Assembly (NCBI RefSeq): GCF_015706575.1
Contig: NW_024037072.1
Span: forward strand, 16,369,162 to 16,433,161
Direction of reading: 5' to 3'
DNA length: 64,000 nucleotides
From: Patiria miniata
Taxonomy: Eukaryota; Echinodermata; Asteroidea; Valvatida; Asterinidae
Part shown: one piece after another, positions 26,112 to 38,500 of the stretch
Layout of the letters: each line of letters opens with the position of its first letter
Numbering within the stretch: the first letter of the stretch is position 1
The notes under the pieces: model-generated
Told to the model about the DNA's origin: nothing
What the model saw: only the letters and a program-made list of their open reading frames with translations
Databases searched by the model: none
Program-made: the position numbers and the translations under genes

Positions 26112-26303
26112 CCCTGAAATACGGATCGGCCCTATGTTCCCCAGTCCCTTTGTTCCCTGGCTTAGGGTTAGGGTTAGGGTGAAATTTTGGATGAACATTG
26201 ACCATATTACTGGATTTATAAATGGGATCGCTCTGTGGGGAACATTATGGGAACTGGGGAACATAGGGACTAGGGAACATAGGTATACGCACCCCTGAAA
26301 TAC
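26112..26303. mobile_element. Small inverted-repeat element with an 11-bp flank duplication
   Basis: CCCTGAAATAC occurs at 26112-26122 and 26293-26303, bracketing about 170 bp. Inside, CCTATGTTCCCC at the left is the inverse of GGGGAACATAGG at the right, with further GGGAACATAGG copies. The limits rest on the flanking repeat and the inverted arms. Confidence 0.55.
26161..26180 (+). repeat. Interstitial telomere-like TTAGGG repeat
   Basis: Three tandem TTAGGG units sit inside the small inverted-repeat element at 26112-26303. Three units are too few to be a telomere. Confidence 0.8.
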
Positions 26304-27415
26304 CATAGATGTGCTTCACTAACTGAGCTGCCCTGCCCTAAATCTTAAGTCAGATTTGAATAGAAAGCTCGCCGACAACCTCACACATAACTATAGGCTT
26401 TTAGGAAAGGACGCATATCATGCACACTCAGTCAGAATCTCTTTGTCAAGATTTGATAAATAAATCATCGGCAAAATCGTGTAGCCAAAAGCTTTAATCG
26501 ACGTGTTCCGTATTGAAGCCAGCTATAGTATTTTGACTATGTTGCTTAAAGAGTGCATGGTTGTAGTCGCAGTGCATTGATCTTTTCTCATCATCAGGTG
26601 CTTGTTGGAAGATACTTCAGCTGTGTAGTTGGCCTGTAGCCAACTACCCACATCGCTTCCCTGAACAGTGAATGGTCTGTATTATTCAGTGAACTGCTGA
26701 TTTTAATAAAAGAAAATAAAGGAAAATTCCAACAAGATTCTTTACGAACCCGTACAAGAAGACCCGATAATTATATTCGAATTCAACAGCTGCTATTCTC
26801 TGTAAACGGAAAGTCGAATGTTAGATTAAATCTTCAACAATTGCGGACTTTTTTTGTCAAGTCGTCGCCATCACTTCATGTAGTGGGCGTACCTCCACAT
26901 TTTTAACTAGCTTTCTGCATGGCGTGCAGGATCTAGTTATTTTCCTCACATCTCCCACTCGTGTTTGCCATTCATCAAACTTGTGCCGGATAAGTTCAAT
27001 CCTATGACCTGTGTACATACAATGACAGCCTCCTGAAAAATAATCATCCATTACACCCTTAACAGGTTTTTGTCATTGCCCACCGTCGCCATTCGTACGC
27101 GTACCTAGCAATTAAGACGCGAAGACCCGTAACCTACAGCCATTGTATTTTCGCTAACGAGATGCGCGGTGAATAACAACACTCGACAAAAGAGTCTTTT
27201 GTTCGAGGTTTTGGAGAAAATCGAAATCCGATTATAATCTGTCGGTTCTTAATGCCTTCCAGAGGATGGGTGTGAACGGTCACTGCGACTGATATTAAAT
27301 TAATCGACGTCTGCGCCTCAGTGTCAAAGTGTCTACGTGTCCTGAAAATGTCACCTTCAATCTAAAGCGGAGGTTGGCCAGGTGCGGTTGTAGAGCCTCT
27401 ATTTTAGGGGGCTAG
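26304..27415. other. Intergenic, no gene recognised
   Basis: No gene, RNA or repeat recognised. Confidence 0.4.
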
Positions 27416-27667
27416 CAGGGGTGGATCCAGAGGCGTGCTGAAATGTAGACGTTTTTTTTTTCTCCGGACACATAGGCCTCCGACAATGAAGGGGTGGGGG
27501 GTTTCGTATGGCATATTTTCCACGGGGAGCGCTGATAAAATCCTACAATCATGCACACTATATTACCTTATAGTGTACAAATGCCCCCTTCTCACGACTA
27601 TTTTTTTTAGGAGGGGGATTGACAAAATTGTTGGGCATAGCTCCCCCCCCCTCCCGAACCGCGCCTG
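27416..27667. mobile_element. C/G-run MITE-like element, family shared with 40657-40978
   Basis: Left end CAGGGGTGGATCCAGAGG, right end (reverse complement) CAGGCGCGGTTCGGGAGG. The body matches 40657-40978 in inverse orientation, for example GCTGAAATGTAGAC, CTCCGGACAC and CACTATATTAC. A T-run and a C-run lie near the right end. No exact flanking duplication was found. Confidence 0.6.
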
Positions 27668-30600
27668 ACTGGTTGGCAAAGGATACATAAGGGGTTTATT
27701 CATTTATTAATTCTAATTTTAAGTGGGTATAGCCAACTTAGTGGGATCCATTTGTCTCCCATAGGCCCAGTAAAGAGAAGACAATGTGAAGAAATAGAGT
27801 AAAACCCCAGAAGAATATTTCGGGGAAAAACAGACGGAATCTGGCAGGGACTGAAAACCCAAATCCACGTATTGGAAAGCGAGGAAGGTAGGCCTACCTC
27901 TACGCCAATTTTCTTGAAATACACTGTACAGTTTGTTTTAGCAGTTAATGTGCATCATAGGAAAAAGCGGGATGTATCGTACGAAATATTACAGCAATGT
28001 TTTTGAGGAAGCGATGGTTTTTCGTTCTCCGAACACAATTACTCAGGTGTGCTATCGGCAAACATTTCAACATTATGATCAAAATGTGAAGAACAGTTTT
28101 TATTTTTGATTCAAGTGTACTTGTTAAGTCGATTCCCAGAACTACGGTATTAATTCCTTGTGTTTGCTACAACGGATACATTCATTTACAGGTCAAGAGA
28201 CTCTCACAAATCGACCTGAGGCATTTTGGGCAATTCAAGCACAAAGGCACAATATTTTGCAGCCTAAGGTATTATTCTGGGTAATATTCCCGTCATCACA
28301 AACCCCTGTAGCCCGGAGTGGATGTACACTGACAAGAGAAGCGGTAATTCCGAACACGGGTTCACCTTGGCGTAACAAACCCCAATCACCTCGGCCAAAA
28401 TACAATCCGTAAATTGAAAACCAGAAGAGGGAGAAAAAAAACCTCTCCTTCCCTCGTTAAGCGTGTTCTTATGCAGGTCCCCCAAAAACATTTACCCTCG
28501 CATCCGGTGTCGTATTGATTTCCGAGATGATGTTTTCTCTGAGTCACTGAGGTATCCTTCCACCGCGGGCGATATTCGTCAAAACCAGTGGCCGGTGATT
28601 GCCAAACTCGTTAAAAAAAGCTAGCTCGGGGTTTCTTGCCAATCGGGTGTATGATTACTGGAGCCGTTCCTCCGTCACTTTCCCTCGAATTCACCTCCGT
28701 GCCTCTCGAAGATGGAATAACATGACGCGATTGCTGCGAATTTCGACAGAGAAACCGCTGGGTAGAAACCTGTTTGCTCTGCACTGACTTGTAAAATACC
28801 TATACCTGCAATGCAATGCAGTTAAATAGGGTAGAGAGGTCGCTTGGTGGGGTTTCTGGGGCAGACAAAATTTCCAGTCCTTTCAGTTAACGTCTATCGA
28901 AAGCGGAACCCGCTTAGCAGCACACGCTCCACATTCATCCATACTTAGAAGCAAAAGACATTTCCGGAGGCTTAGTGCTTTGTCAGGATTGCGTGCAGGC
29001 CTTTCAATGTCTATCGGAATTAACAAACAAGAATAATGTGAGCAACTAGGTCATTTGTTGGAATAGAAATGCACTGCCCCAATTCCAGTATTGTATTCGA
29101 CATCGTTTAGGAACACATTTTGGTCACGAAGAAGGGATCGAGAGTAAGGTACAACCTCGATAATGCTTTTAGATGGCGCAAAACTGTTTCAACGTGTGGA
29201 GGAGTTAATTATTTTGGGAACAAATGTTATCTCCAGTTAAATTCTGACTTCGTGTTGCCAACAGCGCTATAGTTGCCATTAAACAAACAACAGTATACGA
29301 GGTATTGACGAATTTCAAAATGTACTGAAACCGAGGTCCCTACTGTTGTCTTTTGTTGAGACGGTTTAAAACAGGTCCTCATTTCATACAATGGTTTAGG
29401 ACTGAGATCCTCGATTACCCAGCCATGCACACGCAAGGCTGAATCGAAGGTGCATTATTTTACCAACCAAGGTAGATCAGTTCATTTTTGGTATAGGCAA
29501 CATTGCTGCACCCGGACAATATCCAAAGGCAATGTAGGAGAACATTCAGAATAATCACAGTGTGTAACTCATGCAATAATGCAAGTGTTTGGAACTCACC
29601 AAATTCGGATTGTTGTCATTTGCAAAGTCATATAGAGGCATTTTATTATTTATTTTAAGCCGCAACAAATGATGATTAATGTACAAATTGTAGGAATTTA
29701 TATGATTTACTGTGAACTTGGTTCCCAAGTATTAAGTTGAAAAACGATGTAAAAATTCAGACTCCGGGAGATTTTATATTTTGTCTTTTTTGTAGTCTAT
29801 ATGACATTTTTTTTTTAAAGAACTGCTTCGTATCTAAAAATTCATACATATTGGAGCGGAATTTTTTTTCAGACGATCACAAACGACTTTCCCGTTAACA
29901 GAAATCTCGTTAGGCGTCACTAGACCCATGCAACATTAATTGTTTCTGTAACTGAGGAGAATATAATAACAAACAATACGGGAATTTTACGACCTGATTG
30001 CTCTATTACCATCAAACAATTAAAAGCTGCTACGATAATATTAATGGCATGTGGTCCACTTCAACTAAACACTGTCGCCCGGTTCTCAGTTAAACCGTCT
30101 GCTCTTGAGAATAAAAGCCCGCGTTAATTGTATATGACGTGCTTGGCAACGGCGGAATGACAAGAGACATCACGTGACATCTGAATAATTACTTAGGCTA
30201 CTATAACATTTCGAATATCAGGTGTTTTATTTGCCACTCTTGTTTGAATTTCTTGGCGAATAAACAGACATTTTCATGGAGGTTTAATTGACGAATACCG
30301 CCATGTATTTTTAGCATCAGTTGAATGAAGAAGAAAAATTGTTTCGGCTGATATTAGTATAGGCACTATTGGTTTAATTTAATGTTTGCATGCGGCCTGG
30401 ATCTCAAGATTTAAAACCAGACACCGCATGTGATTAATTGATACCCAATTCCCGACTGTTGTCGTAAATATGGAGACGCATCGTATGGCTTGGACCTCCC
30501 AATTGATATGATGTGATATCTTTGTCTTCTTTGCATGATTCCAGTTAGCAATAAGACCAACAGTATTGGCTTGGGTGATTCGCTTTCGATAACTCGATTT

Positions 30601-30850
30601 CCTCTGGTGGGGTCGATTCTGTTTCTTCTTTCACATAGTTCATTTGCACAGAGGGAGAAAACAGGCTGTGAGTTGTGAAGCGACTCATCCACACTTATAT
30701 GAACGGTATCCGCGTACAAATCTTTGGCTACAGGCAGGTCTGCCTGGTGGCGCCCTCTGTCTCGATTTCCGACCGTTTGGTCGATGCTGATTGGCGGTGC
30801 CGATACTGATGAGATTTCTCCAGTGTTCCCGTGCCGTTCATCGCCACGGA
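27668..30850. other. Intergenic upstream of the receptor gene
   Basis: No other gene recognised. Open frames are short and lack motifs. Upstream regulatory DNA for the receptor gene could lie here. Confidence 0.35.
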
Positions 30851-30874
30851 GTGATTGCGTCTCTTCTGGCGCGG

Positions 30875-30915
30875 TGATTAAAGTATATCAGCGGCGTTCA
30901 GCACATCAGTTAGTC
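30875..30915 (+). promoter_or_regulatory. Possible core promoter of the receptor gene
   Basis: An AT-rich TTAAAGTATAT stretch at 30878-30888 lies about 30 bp before TCAGTT at 30906-30911, which resembles an initiator. This would give a 5' UTR of about 260 bases with at least one upstream ATG. It is a composition and spacing argument only, and transcript 5' ends would decide it. Confidence 0.2.
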
Positions 30916-31168
30916 TTGGGCGGCAAGTGGAAAGTGAGCAAGCTGATGGTGGTGTGTGAAACTGCACTCTAACAGAAAAGATATTTCCACATTGGGTACT
31001 CTGTGAAAAATAGCTTCACGCCTTCCATGCAGCTTCCTTGAGACGTACGTCAAAAGGACTTGAGGTACCCCGCAAGCGGTACATTAACAGCGTGTATTCG
31101 CCTCATCACTCGAGCTTCGAATTGAGACGTGAGCACCGTAAGCGTTACCCCACCGGATTTGTCCTGAG

Positions 31169-32476
31169 ATGCTGGGGGAAAACGCCTTCACGGATCCCGC
31201 TACCTACTCCGCCGTGCCCGGTATGTATTCTCTATTGACGTCCACGCCTATCCCGGGGAGCATGGATGGGTTGATTGGAAACGGAAGTTTCACCGCGTCT
31301 TACGGGGATGGGAACGGGACGGGCAATGTTAACGACGACCCTGCTGAACAGGTCCATAACCTTGTGTTTCAGAGATATGTGATTCCGGTCTTCTACAGTT
31401 TGGTATTCCTCACAGGCATCATCGGAAACGGGCTCGTCATTATCGTGCTGCTGAAATACCCCAACATGCGGACCATACCCAACGTGTACATTCTCAGTCT
31501 GGCTCTGGTGGACTTCATGTTTGTCCTTTGCCTACCTCTGCAGGGCTACCAAATCTTCGCCAATAACTGGCCCTTCGGTTACGTCATTTGCAAGTTTGCT
31601 GGCATCGTAGACGGTATGAACCAATTTGCGTCCATCAACATCCTGACGATCATGAGCGCTGACCGGTACGTGGCGGTGGTGTACCCGCTGTCTTCGATGC
31701 GTTATCGTACCAAGAAGACGGCCCGTATAGCCTGCGGGATCGTGTTCGCGGTATCGTTTCTTCTCAGCACGCCCACTTGGCACTTTACCACCACCACATC
31801 TTTCCCAGCCGCGAACGTTACCTACTGCTCGGTCCAGGGTGCTGAGTGGGACCCAGAAGGATTCTTCTACGTCATGTACATGTTCTTGGTGGGCTTTCTC
31901 ATACCCCTTGTAGTCATCATCATGTGCTACTCCACCCTGCTATTGAAGATTCTCGGGAGCAAACTTCGCATCCGTTCGGACGGGACGGGTACCGCTCAGC
32001 GCGCCTCCAAGCGAGTCCTGATCCTGACTGTGTCCGTAATCGTAGCCTTCGTGGCCTGCTGGCTACCTTTCAACGTCGTCTCGCTCCTGCACCACTTCAC
32101 GCCCGTCCAGACCCACGCTCTGGCCATGGCCTTCAACATCACCTCCTGCTGGTGCTACACCAACAGCGGCTTTAACCCAATCATCTACACGTTCATCGGA
32201 GAAAACTTCAAAAAGAACCTGATGAATATGTGTCCGTGTTGCACCTCGCCAGAGGACACCAAACTGGACCGGTACCGATCGAACAGGGAGAGCAGCACCT
32301 ACATTCGAGGGGGAACCCTTCGACTTCATTCCGTACAGCATGATACAGCTAGTCCGACCACGCCCTGCACCGCTACCACTGATGACACGTCCTTCATGGA
32401 CTCACCACCAAACATATACGTCCAGACGTACACCTTCGCCAACAACAATTCCCACAACGCCTGTAATAAAGAGTAG
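31169..32476 (+). CDS. Class A GPCR, somatostatin/opioid/allatostatin-C receptor-like
   Basis: A 435-residue seven-transmembrane receptor in one open frame. The first in-frame ATG (31169) has G at -3 and follows an in-frame TAA at 31139, so the start is well bounded unless an upstream exon is spliced in. The N-terminus (1-68) has glycosylation sequons at N38 and N49. Membrane helices lie at about 70-96, 104-128, 138-172, 185-205, 232-260, 282-308 and 317-342. Hallmarks seen: N87 (1.50), D115 (2.50), W134, C141 and C220 (disulphide), D148 (3.32), DRY 165-167, P246, CWLP 297-300, NPIIY 336-340. Helix 8 (ENFKK) is followed by cysteines 355, 357 and 358, possible palmitoylation sites, then a Ser/Thr-rich tail. 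D148 and the TM3/TM7 pattern place it near somatostatin, opioid and arthropod allatostatin-C receptors, whose ligands are peptides and which mainly couple to Gi/o. Oddly, the near-universal Trp 4.50 is Phe193. The exact ligand is unknown. Confidence 0.93.
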   Translation: MLGENAFTDPATYSAVPGMYSLLTSTPIPGSMDGLIGNGSFTASYGDGNGTGNVNDDPAEQVHNLVFQRYVIPVFYSLVFLTGIIGNGLVIIVLLKYPNMRTIPNVYILSLALVDFMFVLCLPLQGYQIFANNWPFGYVICKFAGIVDGMNQFASINILTIMSADRYVAVVYPLSSMRYRTKKTARIACGIVFAVSFLLSTPTWHFTTTTSFPAANVTYCSVQGAEWDPEGFFYVMYMFLVGFLIPLVVIIMCYSTLLLKILGSKLRIRSDGTGTAQRASKRVLILTVSVIVAFVACWLPFNVVSLLHHFTPVQTHALAMAFNITSCWCYTNSGFNPIIYTFIGENFKKNLMNMCPCCTSPEDTKLDRYRSNRESSTYIRGGTLRLHSVQHDTASPTTPCTATTDDTSFMDSPPNIYVQTYTFANNNSHNACNKE

Positions 32477-32710
32477 TCTTTCTGGCGGTCGTTTTTATCC
32501 ACTGTAAACCAAATGGATTGGGAAGAGAGTAGCAGGTACACTAAAAAAAACTGTTTCTTAACAAAAAAATGTACCCACATTTTTTGTGCATGCATGTTTC
32601 ACATTTTGTTTCGCAAGAGTCTACGACATGTTTAGACTTATGGATGTCTGTGACATGTCACGACAAAAGCCTGTTAGTACTATTGAGTATAAAAAAGTAA
32701 AGTAAATAAA
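32464..32710 (+). promoter_or_regulatory. Candidate 3' UTR and polyadenylation signals
   Basis: An AATAAA hexamer overlaps the last codons of the receptor gene (32465-32470), just before the TAG. A second AATAAA lies at 32705-32710, about 230 bases after the stop, and is the more plausible signal for a normal mRNA end. No transcript evidence is available. Confidence 0.35.
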
Positions 32711-35216
32711 AATGACTTATCGGGTTGAAGTTGAATGACAGGCTAAATACACACTGTTATCACTCTTTTTTATCATCTGTCTCAGAATAACGAACATTAA
32801 AATATAAATTTGACTTTTAATATAAGTTACTATTGATGGCACTAACAGGCTTTCATACTGTGCAAAAAAAATATCTAAACATGTCTTAGGCTAAATATGT
32901 GGGAAAAAAGCGTACGGTAAAAAAAGTGTTGAAGCTCCAAGTACCATTTTTACAGTTTACATAATTTCATTAATGATTATTAAGAAAAGAACAGACGAAT
33001 ATGTTTCAGGTTTCAGGTTTCCTACAATCCATAAACACGGCCGTTCGAGTCGTTAAACCAGTCAGATTTTCAGTTGTGGTAGTAATATGGATTGTATAGG
33101 ATGATAATAGACTCATCTGGTTCTGAAATAATCAACTGCTCTAAATACTATCTTTACTATCCTCATATAGTGCTTCGAACATATTTTGAATTAATCTGTA
33201 TAGTAATCGTTTCTGTTCACGGCTTTTACTGTTCTGGAACGCTTCAGTATACAATTACCACTGTAGCACTCAGTGTAGGGTTTACATACAATCATCGTTT
33301 CAACACATTGAAAGATGGTCCAAAAAGACATAATTATTTCATGTTCCACGTGAAGTACCTAAAACGTCAATCTGTCGTTGCGCTTTTCAAAGCGAGTGAA
33401 ATTCATTGCACTTGGTCGACTTTGTATACGCAAGCTGCAATAAATAATTCAAAACCACAGTACTAACTGCCGGTCCCTGCAGTTTATCAGCGTGAATGCT
33501 TTGATCCGTTTTGCCTACAAAAAATGCAGATTTCTGCGGTGTTATTTTGTCACTGAAGCCATTTATAAGAAACGCCACTCTTACGGCATTGAAACATTAG
33601 TGTTGCACAGCTTTGTCACACATTCAGACAAAAAACCCCACAAATTTAATGTCACTTTCTTTGTATAAATAGTTTCTGTGACGTCAACTGTCCTGTCCCT
33701 GTTAAATGCATTTGTAGAGTTATGTCACAGGATGAAAAAATACCGCTTTTTGTCATCTTGTTGGCTTTAACGGATGATCGAGTGGAGATCTATTAAAAAC
33801 AAACAGCTGGTGAAAAAAATGTATTTTTTAGGCCATAAATATTTTAGTTAGGGAAGATGTCTGGTGGATTTCGCATTTGTCAAGCATTTTTGCCTTGTAA
33901 TAGTTTCCAGTCAGTGCAATTCTGATTTGTTTTTCTTACCGTGTGAGCCTTTCTTGGGGCCATGTGATAAGATTGGGACATTATACCAGTGTTTTATATG
34001 GATGTAGATATGCCCGAATCATTTTACGTCAGTAAACAAGCACAGTATGTTTTTATAATGTTCGGTAAGCAACAGAAATTAAAAAGAAAGTAGTTTAATC
34101 ATGTAAAAATGTTCAGATTAAATATATATGATTGCAATGTGGCACAGTCAAAAAGCATACGAATTTGCGCCGTTTTGATACAAAATCAATGTACGAGTAT
34201 TCTGAGATATAGGCTAAGCTGTTGCAAAATCTACGTTATGCCGTTAAGTACAATATATCCCACGCATGAGCCAATGATTTGGGTTTTTTTCCTTTCCAGA
34301 CGAAAATGTACATAAGAGCCTGGATTGGCACACTTTCCATTATCCGTGCCGTTTTCGATTCCCCTAAATGGTCTAGACGACACTGGCCTAGTTGAACGCA
34401 ATGTGTTCGTGTATTCAAGGCAAATTTAAACCCTGGGAGTAAAAATTCAATATATAAGTGTGCCCTAAAAGACCAGGGAAAACGAAGAGTGTTGCAAGTT
34501 GGCTGTTTACATGGCATGCCTGCACGTTTGGACGTGCAAATGCATCAGAAATCTACGATGTTATCTCGGTCACACAGAGCCTTGTTTAGAAGACAAGAAA
34601 TGTTGGATTTATTGCAGGGTCGAAGACAGTCTATGGTATAGTCCTTTTGGCAGTATACACAAATGTAGTCGTGCAGACTATAGATGCTTAAGTTTTTTTC
34701 CAGTTTTTTTTCCATGCAGTGTTTAAATATTTCCCTTTTTATTATTTGAAATGCGAGTTTTTGGTAGGCTTAGGTAAACAAATTGTAATGATCTCCATTT
34801 AAATGAAAAGTACTGTGTAGTAATTGTTTTTTTCACAAAAAGAAAATTAAGCAGGTAGCTGCTAAAACCAAATTGGATTTATATCACTACTGGCTATCTG
34901 CTTAAAGCGTTTGTCTGCCCGGACGCAGCGTTATTATACCTTTAAACTGTTTCACAGTACGAAACGAGAATGACAAACGTCAAGACCCCGTTTAATTTCA
35001 TTTCACCATTTTATTCATTTAGTCCGTGGCGCGTTTTGTCCAACATCCATGGCGTGATGGAATAGTTTCAATATCGGCTAGGACGGTGCGTCTGGCCGCT
35101 AGGTAATTAAGACTATTTACTCTGAAACATTGCTCGTACCAGTATACACAGGGACCCCACGCTGATAAACATATTCCGACCGGCTACATGTTACCGGCTT
35201 GGCATAATGCGAGCTT
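32711..35216. other. Intergenic, no gene recognised
   Basis: AT-rich DNA downstream of the receptor. The open frame of 124 codons at 33092-33466 has no recognisable features and is not called. Confidence 0.4.
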
Positions 35217-35560
35217 GGTAGGTGGTCTATAGCGTAGCTTTATCGTTTAGATGGGAAATGTATAAAGTTATGACAGATTTTATAGAACGATACACTTAAT
35301 TGCTTGTATCCTGGTCACAGTTTCCAATACATATACTTTGAGTCGTTGACGTAAATACATGAACGTTCTCTATACTCTCCGTCAGTTACAATGACAACTG
35401 GTAGGTGGTTATTTAGTAGCGTGACTGTATCGTTTATATGAGCAATTTATACACTTATGAATGAGAACTATATGTCACTATATTATATATAACATGTGAC
35501 ACCCGGTTGTATATTGGGCCGTGTTTCCAATTCATAGTCTAAGTCGTAGACTGAACGATC
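35217..35560. repeat. Degenerate tandem duplication, period about 183 bp
   Basis: GGTAGGTGGT recurs at 35217 and 35400. It is followed in both by a TATCGTTTA(G/T)ATG motif, a GTATAAAGTTATGA / TATACACTTATGA pair, CTTGTATCCTGG / GTTGTATATTGG, GTTTCCAAT and AGTCGT. Two diverged copies lie side by side. Confidence 0.65.
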
Positions 35561-38500
35561 ACTAGGTTCCGGCGAATGGAATAACAATAGGTCAATGATC
35601 GCTGACGTGATCAACGCAAGAAGTATACGTCTTAAAAGCGCCGCACTTAAGGGCGCATGGAATATTGGGGGCGACACTCTTCCATTAGAGTTATGGATTC
35701 TATTATATTTTTGGTCGAAATCGGAGCAGGAATCTCTCGAATTACTAATCCAGTGACACTTTCTGAGTGTCGAATATCCACCAAAGCTGTTTAGTGTGAC
35801 ACAAGGGCCAAAAAATGCGCGGAAGAACCACGATTGCTCCTGATCAAAACAGGCAGCTTTTTCATTTACCAAATGTACAGCAAAGCCTCATCTTTCTTAA
35901 TGATTTATTGCCGTGCAGATTGAAAACCTGTCTTACAGACAGTGACCTTGTCTTGCTCTGCTTCATGAACCCCTTCACTGTTGATTTCGTGGAAGCATCT
36001 TTTTATGATTTCTTAGAGTAAACGCGCCGACTGGACGGCGTAGTTTTACGCACTTCAAACTCGAGCCCGAGTAGACTTCGGAATCATGTCCTTGTATCTG
36101 GGGAGGCATTTAATAGGTCCATAATCCCCGGCGGGGATTTGCATTCACATTCTGCTGAAAGGGTTACGATGCGCAGATGAGAAAGGTCGATCTCTTTCCT
36201 GTCTTTATCAGACAGTGACTGGGAAACAACCCCGGTGCCTGAAGTGGAGTGGGGGAAGCGCGGTGAGGCCTAAAAAGTTTTAGGTTGATGTCTGTTTCGG
36301 TAGGCGTACTTAATAAATGCGATTGGTAAGATCTAAAGATATCATGTTTCCCACGGATAGAAGTTCGACATCAAGTCGTGGTTTTAATTCAGAGGGGGGA
36401 AGACGGAAGAAGAAATGAGATAAAGCACCGCTCAGTACAATTTTACCTTTAATTCCAGGACGGCGCTGGTCTGCATGAATATCGGGTCAGACATATGCGA
36501 AGTGACATGGAAATTACCGCGCTAATTCTTTGTTAGCGGGAGTGGGCGTTTGAAATCGTGACCCTGTTATCTTGCTGAAAGAAACCTTCGGTTGCTTTCA
36601 GACCCTCACGACAAGAACGAGGGACTATATAATTACCAAGTGTCACCTTTGAACCACCCCCAATCTCCCCTTCGTGATGATTGTGTTGATGATGTTCGTC
36701 ATCGGAGAATCGGGTTGTAGGGCTAGCGATTCGGTGCCATACGTTGGCGCGTGTTTACTTGAAAGGAGACAACCCGTGTTATTGGCAAGAATTTATGTAT
36801 ATATGTTGTCATTATACCGGACGTGTTTTGGGTCTAGCTTAGTATGCAATCAGGGAGTTTGGATTCGATCGGAATCTAGTTTATTTACTCATCTAAGGAA
36901 GATATCGTTGTCACATGTAGGCAGAATTCCTTGTTTTCTTTTCACTTTTCCTCTTTTTGCGTGATTTCATTCACCAACGTTTTTATCGGGAACAAGAAAT
37001 AATGCAGTGACAGTCTCAAACCAAACACAACTCGTTTGACGTAATAAGAGTTATATGATCACTATAGTCAGTAACTTTTGGTTAAGGAGCCCCTTTTGGG
37101 AATGCCAACAACTAATACATTAAATGAATTGCATCAAACGTCATTTGACCAAGGCGTAGCATTCTTGTGCCTACGATGTTTCTCCCCTTTATCTGTCTAG
37201 CCCGCATAATGTAGGTACTTTACCACTCATCACACCGAATCATTGGGTACTTTCCGATTTTTTTTAAGCCAGTTGCGCAAAAAACACTTTCTGGTCGGTT
37301 GGTCAAAGTACGAGCACATAAGAAAACTCCGGAAAATAAGCCTTAAAAGTGAGTAGTTTCCGGGAACATTTATCTACTTAAAAGACAGGGCCTCTTCAGT
37401 GCCTGAACAGCTGTCAGCTGGCCGATGGTCGTTCTTCGATTCCGCTCTCCCAATCGAGCAAAAGCTCAAAGATAAAAGCCGAGTTTCAAAAGTTTATTCT
37501 CTAGTGAGGGGGAAACCCGCCGTAAACAGATCGCCTGTTTCATCTCAATGTGTAACTGAATACATACAAAAAAATATGTACCGTTATTAACGACAAAATG
37601 ACAGTGCGGAGAGTGGATGCTCACATTATGTAGCCGGTGTTTTGATATGAAGTGCCGTGTTCATTTTCAAAATCTGTCCACTCGACAACAATCAGAGTAT
37701 CGGAGTATGTATTTGGTAACTCCTTCAGAATCGAGCAGAATCTTCGCACGTTATTCCTATAAACTGTCATTCTATATCAATCAAAGTTAAAGAAGCGTAA
37801 ATCTTATCCTTCCATGTTTTGTATTCAACAAGAGGAAGTTTAACGATGGAAAATTATCAGTCTTTATGAATTACAATGTATCTCTTCAAGATACCTTGTG
37901 ATGGTCATCGAACACCCAAGTTTTGCAGTCTGGGTATTCATAATATGAACAATAATGATACAATTGTGATAGGGCTTGTAACTAGTTCAACCTTTCCGAA
38001 TTATGGTGAATCTGAATCTGACAAAAATTATGTTAAACGTAATTAGGCACGGCGGTCATTTCGCACCATATGGAAATAATACAAAGTTCTGATTCGGAAT
38101 AACGTAATCCGTGGCAAGATTAGCCCCGTCTTTCTCTCGATCTAGTTTTGTTAGAAAAGCAAGCATAGTTATTTAATTAAGAATGTAAGTTATGTATAAA
38201 ATATGGTCAAATGTATATATTTATGTTGGAAATGTAAGGGCTAACCCAGAAAAAAAAAGAACACGACGCAACAGTGAAACAGGTCAGGAAAAAAAATAAG
38301 TTCCGAAAAAAGTGCACATTAAACTTTGTAGATAAATCAACACACTTAAGAATGTGCGTATGTTATGGCTTGTAAGTTACAGTAAGTGATATAATATCTG
38401 TCTTTCATATGATAAACAATTGAACGATAAAGAAGAAGGAAAAATGGCGTTATTGGAATCGTTATAGTTTTCGTTGGAAACTGTAAACATTGCATATTGA

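Noticed and set aside
31532..32341. Open frames on the opposite strand and other frames of the receptor gene
   Set aside because: These are shadows of the receptor coding sequence, whose own frame shows all receptor hallmarks.
35483..35872. 129-codon open frame on the minus strand
   Set aside because: No motif, and part of it covers the degenerate 183-bp duplication.
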